NCBI GenBank assembly: GCA_041580375.1
Contig: JBFGDZ010000069.1
Span: forward strand, 1-17,435
DNA: 17,435 nucleotides
Direction: 5' to 3'
DNA from: JAPUIN01 sp041580375
GTDB lineage: Bacteria; Acidobacteriota; Polarisedimenticolia; Gp22-AA2
Shown here: one piece after another, positions 14,840 through 17,435 of the stretch
How positions within the stretch are numbered: position 1 is the first letter of the stretch
Layout: each line of letters starts with the position of its first letter
Notes under the pieces: generated by a model
What the model was told of the DNA's origin: nothing
Databases searched by the model: none
The model's input: the letters and a program-made list of their open reading frames with translations, nothing else
Made by a program: the position numbers and the translations under genes

Positions 14840-15445
14840 TTAGGGGCGCCGCGTGTACCGGATGATGAGGCCCGGCGCCTCTTTGCCGTCGGGCAGGCTC
14901 TGATACATCGTGAACGTCCGGTGCCGATCGTCCACGAAGCGCGTGACGGTCCGCCAGCGCTCCATCTGGCCGTCCGCCCCGGGCCCCTCCATCAGCATCG
15001 TGAGAGAGTTCGTGGACTCGTCGAAGTCCCCCTCGGACAGCCACGGATAGGTCGCGGTCGAGTCGACCCACATACCGAGGTACTTGCCCCGGGCCGGGTC
15101 GTACCCGTAGGTACCGCGCCCGTGGTAGGGGGCACCCCCGATCTCCCCTTCGATCTCGGTCACCAGCCAGAGGCCTCCGCACTCCATCGTGGCGGTCTCG
15201 ACGGCGCGGGAGATGCGCGGCGGCTCGCCGGGCGAGCGGATCTCGATACGCGCCGTCCAGGATCCTGCGGAGCGGGCCAGGATCGCGTGTTGCGGCGTCG
15301 GTTTCGGCCCCGCGTCGCCGGGTCTCGCCTCCGGGACCGGAATGTCCTCGCGGGTCGCGGCCCCGGCGTCCATCTCCACGGGCAGGGCGGCCAGGGCGAC
15401 GGCCGCGGCGAGTCGTGCGAGTCGAAGACGAGGGGTGATCAACAT
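14840..15445 (-). CDS. Exported DUF1579 family protein
   Basis: A 201-residue protein. GGAGGT eight bases upstream of ATG 15445 supports the start. Residues 1-30 (MLITPRLRLARLAAAVALAAL and on to DAGAA) form a signal peptide. The body matches the DUF1579 pattern: PQHAILARSAGSW near residues 49-61, a strand with GGLWLVTEIEGE, then GRGTYGYDPARGKYLGMWVDS, and a C-terminal IRYTRR ending. DUF1579 proteins are small secreted beta-rich proteins of unknown biochemical role, and nothing here adds a catalytic motif. It is convergent with the NTF2-like lipoprotein and divergent from the DsbD-type gene. The mature part has a single Cys (in MECGG), so it is not an obvious disulfide-bonded client of DsbD. 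Confidence 0.88.
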   Translation of the reverse strand: MLITPRLRLARLAAAVALAALPVEMDAGAATREDIPVPEARPGDAGPKPTPQHAILARSAGSWTARIEIRSPGEPPRISRAVETATMECGGLWLVTEIEGEIGGAPYHGRGTYGYDPARGKYLGMWVDSTATYPWLSEGDFDESTNSLTMLMEGPGADGQMERWRTVTRFVDDRHRTFTMYQSLPDGKEAPGLIIRYTRRP

Positions 15446-15520
15446 ACCGGCTGACCTCCAGGAGACGCGGGCGCGCCCCGACGGTTCGAACCCCGGCCGC
15501 GCGCGGGACCGGGCGCCCCT

Positions 15521-15549
15521 TTTATACGCGGCGATCCGGTCCCGGGCAA
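15521..15549 (-). promoter_or_regulatory. Candidate sigma70-like promoter TTGCCC-17-TATAAA for the DUF1579 gene
   Basis: On the minus strand TTGCCC (15549-15544), a 17-base spacer and TATAAA (15526-15521) fit a housekeeping promoter well (4/6 and 5/6 consensus positions). The predicted start near 15514 gives a leader of about 69 bases. The leader includes the perfect palindrome GGTTCGAACC (15483-15492), which could be an operator or chance. Confidence 0.5.
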
Positions 15550-15550
15550 G

Positions 15551-15570
15551 CCGCCCCGCCGCGGGGGCGG
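15551..15570. repeat. GC-rich inverted repeat between two divergent promoters
   Basis: CCGCCCC (15551-15557) and GGGGCGG (15564-15570) form a perfect 7-bp stem around a six-base centre. It sits between the -35 hexamers of the two divergent candidate promoters (15544-15549 minus, 15577-15582 plus). A shared regulator site is possible; high GC content also makes such repeats frequent by chance. Confidence 0.3.
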
Positions 15571-15576
15571 AGCCGG

Positions 15577-15605
15577 TTGGAATCGCGATCCTGGGCTAGA
15601 ATAAT
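15577..15605 (+). promoter_or_regulatory. Candidate sigma70-like promoter TTGGAA-17-AATAAT for the DsbD-type gene
   Basis: TTGGAA (15577-15582), 17 bases and AATAAT (15600-15605) match the consensus at 4/6 and 5/6 positions; an overlapping TAGAAT (15597-15602) is a second possible -10. The predicted start near 15612 would leave a leader of about 43 bases before ATG 15655. Confidence 0.4.
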
Positions 15606-15644
15606 CGGCTCGGAGGATCTGTTGAACAGCCGGATGGTCCACAT

Positions 15645-15650
15645 GGAGGT
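15645..15650 (+). promoter_or_regulatory. Ribosome binding site choosing ATG 15655 for the DsbD-type gene
   Basis: GGAGGT lies four bases before ATG 15655. A rival GGAGGA (15612-15617) lies four bases before an in-frame TTG at 15622. That rival site coincides with the predicted transcription start, so the downstream site is preferred. Confidence 0.6.
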
Positions 15651-15654
15651 GTCG

Positions 15655-17435
15655 ATGCGAATTCCGGCCCGGCGAGTCATGCGTGGGGCGGTGGCCTGCG
15701 CCGTCCTTCTGTGCGCCGGACTCGCGGCGGCGGGGACGGTGCCGGCAACCGGCGTCGACGCGGATGCATCGGATCGCGTCCTCGAGGGCGCCATCGTCGG
15801 CCGGGCGAACGTGCAGCGCGTCGTCTCCTCCACGCTCACCCATACCGCCCGCGCGGTCCGGCCGGGCCAGTCGGTGACTCTCATCATCGACATCGACATC
15901 CTGGAGGGATGGCACGTCAATTCGTCCCGCCCCTCCCTCGAATACCTGATTCCGACGAGCGTGGAGTTTCCGGAGGAGGCCCCCGCCCGGGTCGTGGACG
16001 TCGCCTACCCCGAGGGAAAGATGGTGAGGCTGAAGTTCGCCGGGGGAGAGCGGCTGTCGGTCTACGAGGGGGAGACCGTCATCCGGGCGACGATCCGTCC
16101 GCTTCCGGAGACTCCCCCGGGCGAGGCGACGATCCCCGTGCGGCTCACCTACCAGGCCTGCAGCGACACGACCTGTCTTCCTCCCGAGACCCGCGAGTTC
16201 CGCGTCGCCCTCAGCGTGGAGGGTTCCCCGGTCGCCTCGGGAGCGGGATCGCCACCGACCGGCATCGATCCGGCTTCCGCGACGGGGCCGGAGGCGCGCG
16301 GAACCGGTCTGGCCGGTGCGGACCTCCAGATGCTCCGCCAGGAGCGAGGGCTGCTCATTCTGATCGCCTTCGTCTTCGTCGGCGGCCTCGCCCTGAATCT
16401 GACGCCCTGTGTCTACCCCATGATCCCCGTGACCATCGGGTTCTTCACCAGCCAGGCGGCGGGCGGGTGGGGCTGGCGCGTCGGGCTTCCCTCGCTCTAC
16501 GTCCTGGGGATGGCGTTCACCTATTCGATCCTGGGTCTCGCGGCGGGGCTCACGGGAGGACTGTTCGGCTCCACGCTGCAGAGCCCCTGGGTGATGGGAG
16601 CGCTCGTCGCGCTGTTCGTCGTCATGGCCCTGTCGATGTTCGGTCTGTTCGAGTTCCGCATGCCCTCGGCGCTGACCCGGTTCGGCGGAGGGCGCCGCGG
16701 CCCCGTTGGCGCGCTCCTGATGGGCGGAACGGTCGGTCTCGTTGCCGCCCCCTGCATCGGACCGTTCGTCGTGGGCCTGCTCGCCTTCGTGGGGGCCTCC
16801 GGCCAGCCCGTGCTGGGATTCTGGCTCTTCTTCGTGCTGGCCGTGGGGCTGGGCCTGCCGAGCCTGGTGCTCGGAGTCTTTTCGAGCACCATGGCCAATC
16901 TCCCGCGGTCGGGGCAGTGGCTCATCTACGCCAAGAAGGTCATGGGCATCGCGCTTCTGGCGGTGGCGATCTACTTCCTGCAGCCCTTCCTGACCGATCG
17001 ACAGGTCGGGTGGATCGCGCTGGTCTTCGCCCTCGGGGCGGCGCTGTACCTCGCCCTGCTGGAGCGCTCGCGCATCGCCAGCGCGTGGTTTCTGGTGACG
17101 CGCGTCCTGGTCGGCGCCGCGATCCTCATCGCCGGGCTGTGGCTCGCGATGCCGCTCGTCAGCGCCCGCTCGGGCCCCGAGTGGGGCCCCTTCTCCGCGG
17201 AGGCGCTGGAGACGGCGCGGGAGGAGGGGCGCCCCGTGATCATCGACTTCTTCGCCGAATGGTGCCTGCCCTGCAAGGAGCTCGACCGTCACACCTTCTC
17301 CGACCCGCGCGTGATTGAGGCGACCTCCCGGTTCGCGCTGCTCAAGGCGGACCTGACGTCGTTCTCCTCGGAGCCGATCGCGGACCTGCGCGACCGCTTC
17401 GAGGTCGTCGGCGTCCCGACGATCGTGTTCATAGA
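15655..17435 (+). CDS. dsbD: DsbD-type thiol:disulfide interchange protein (truncated at its C-terminus by window edge)
   Basis: Open to the window edge (593 codons). DsbD moves electrons from cytoplasmic thioredoxin across the membrane to periplasmic thiol pathways. All three parts are seen: a signal peptide (about 1-25); a periplasmic alpha domain (about 45-205) with Cys169 and Cys174 in YQACSDTTCLPP; a multi-spanning membrane domain (about 235-500) with redox Cys252 in NLTPCVYP and Cys367 in AAPCIGPF; and a thioredoxin-like gamma domain with Cys537 and Cys540 in EWCLPCKE plus a VPT cis-Pro loop just before the edge. Six redox cysteines are therefore intact. ATG 15655 has GGAGGT four bases upstream. 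In-frame TTG 15622 (with its own GGAGGA), ATG 15634 and ATG 15643 are alternative starts. The E. coli enzyme is about 565 residues, so this one is slightly longer. Client proteins are not shown. Confidence 0.93.
   Translation, partial: MRIPARRVMRGAVACAVLLCAGLAAAGTVPATGVDADASDRVLEGAIVGRANVQRVVSSTLTHTARAVRPGQSVTLIIDIDILEGWHVNSSRPSLEYLIPTSVEFPEEAPARVVDVAYPEGKMVRLKFAGGERLSVYEGETVIRATIRPLPETPPGEATIPVRLTYQACSDTTCLPPETREFRVALSVEGSPVASGAGSPPTGIDPASATGPEARGTGLAGADLQMLRQERGLLILIAFVFVGGLALNLTPCVYPMIPVTIGFFTSQAAGGWGWRVGLPSLYVLGMAFTYSILGLAAGLTGGLFGSTLQSPWVMGALVALFVVMALSMFGLFEFRMPSALTRFGGGRRGPVGALLMGGTVGLVAAPCIGPFVVGLLAFVGASGQPVLGFWLFFVLAVGLGLPSLVLGVFSSTMANLPRSGQWLIYAKKVMGIALLAVAIYFLQPFLTDRQVGWIALVFALGAALYLALLERSRIASAWFLVTRVLVGAAILIAGLWLAMPLVSARSGPEWGPFSAEALETAREEGRPVIIDFFAEWCLPCKELDRHTFSDPRVIEATSRFALLKADLTSFSSEPIADLRDRFEVVGVPTIVFI

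Noticed and set aside
15483..15492. GGTTCGAACC, reminiscent of a tRNA T-loop
   Set aside because: The flanking bases do not form the five-pair T stem on either strand, and no acceptor or anticodon arm is present.
15439..17292. A 617-codon minus-strand frame and a 535-codon plus-strand frame over the DsbD region
   Set aside because: Both are low-complexity shadows. The third frame, open to the window edge, has all six DsbD cysteines and membrane segments.
1..17435. Mobile element, defence island or prophage
   Set aside because: No transposase, integrase, terminal inverted repeats, phage structural genes or restriction genes are seen, and base composition looks even across the window.

Overview
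The window is GC-rich, densely coding DNA, with G/C strongly preferred at third codon positions. It holds six protein-coding genes plus a truncated seventh at the left edge. There is no rRNA, tRNA, transposase, integrase or CRISPR array. No taxonomic marker is present. Very large secreted proteases with thrombospondin-type-3 (TSP3) repeats, an alkaline-phosphatase-superfamily protein with TPRs, a DUF1579 protein and a DsbD-like protein together resemble uncultured soil or sediment Acidobacteriota-like bacteria (Polarisedimenticolia or Thermoanaerobaculia type) or a neighbouring phylum. This placement is an inference and low confidence.

Layout, left to right. Positions 1-198 (minus) hold the N-terminus of an unrecognised exported or membrane-anchored protein cut by the window edge. 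Positions 271-2394 (minus) encode a secreted prolyl-oligopeptidase-family (S9) peptidase. A 102-bp divergent spacer carries the ribosome binding sites of both flanking genes, a candidate promoter and a perfect 8-bp hairpin. It leads to 2497-11238 (plus), a 2913-residue secreted subtilisin-like (S8) protease with two propeptide-like domains, a complete triad, a jelly-roll domain and a long tail of repeated beta-sandwich modules interrupted by a calcium-binding TSP3 array. A strong hairpin follows its stop.

Next, 11348-14242 (plus) encodes a membrane-anchored protein that appears to fuse an SPFH/band-7-like domain, a type I phosphodiesterase and about ten TPRs. A small NTF2-like lipoprotein (14292-14789) follows and faces a DUF1579 exported protein (14840-15445, minus) across a short GC-rich hairpin. 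From 15655 to the right edge (plus) runs a DsbD-type thiol:disulfide interchange protein, incomplete at the edge.

Every product is predicted to be exported or membrane-inserted, so the window reads as a cell-envelope and secretion neighbourhood. The divergent S9 and S8 peptidases could act in sequence on extracellular protein: endoproteolysis by the subtilase, then oligopeptide cleavage by the S9 enzyme. The DsbD homologue would supply periplasmic reducing power. These functional links are inferred only from position and localisation. The most unusual items are the SPFH-phosphodiesterase-TPR fusion and the internally duplicated architecture of the giant protease.
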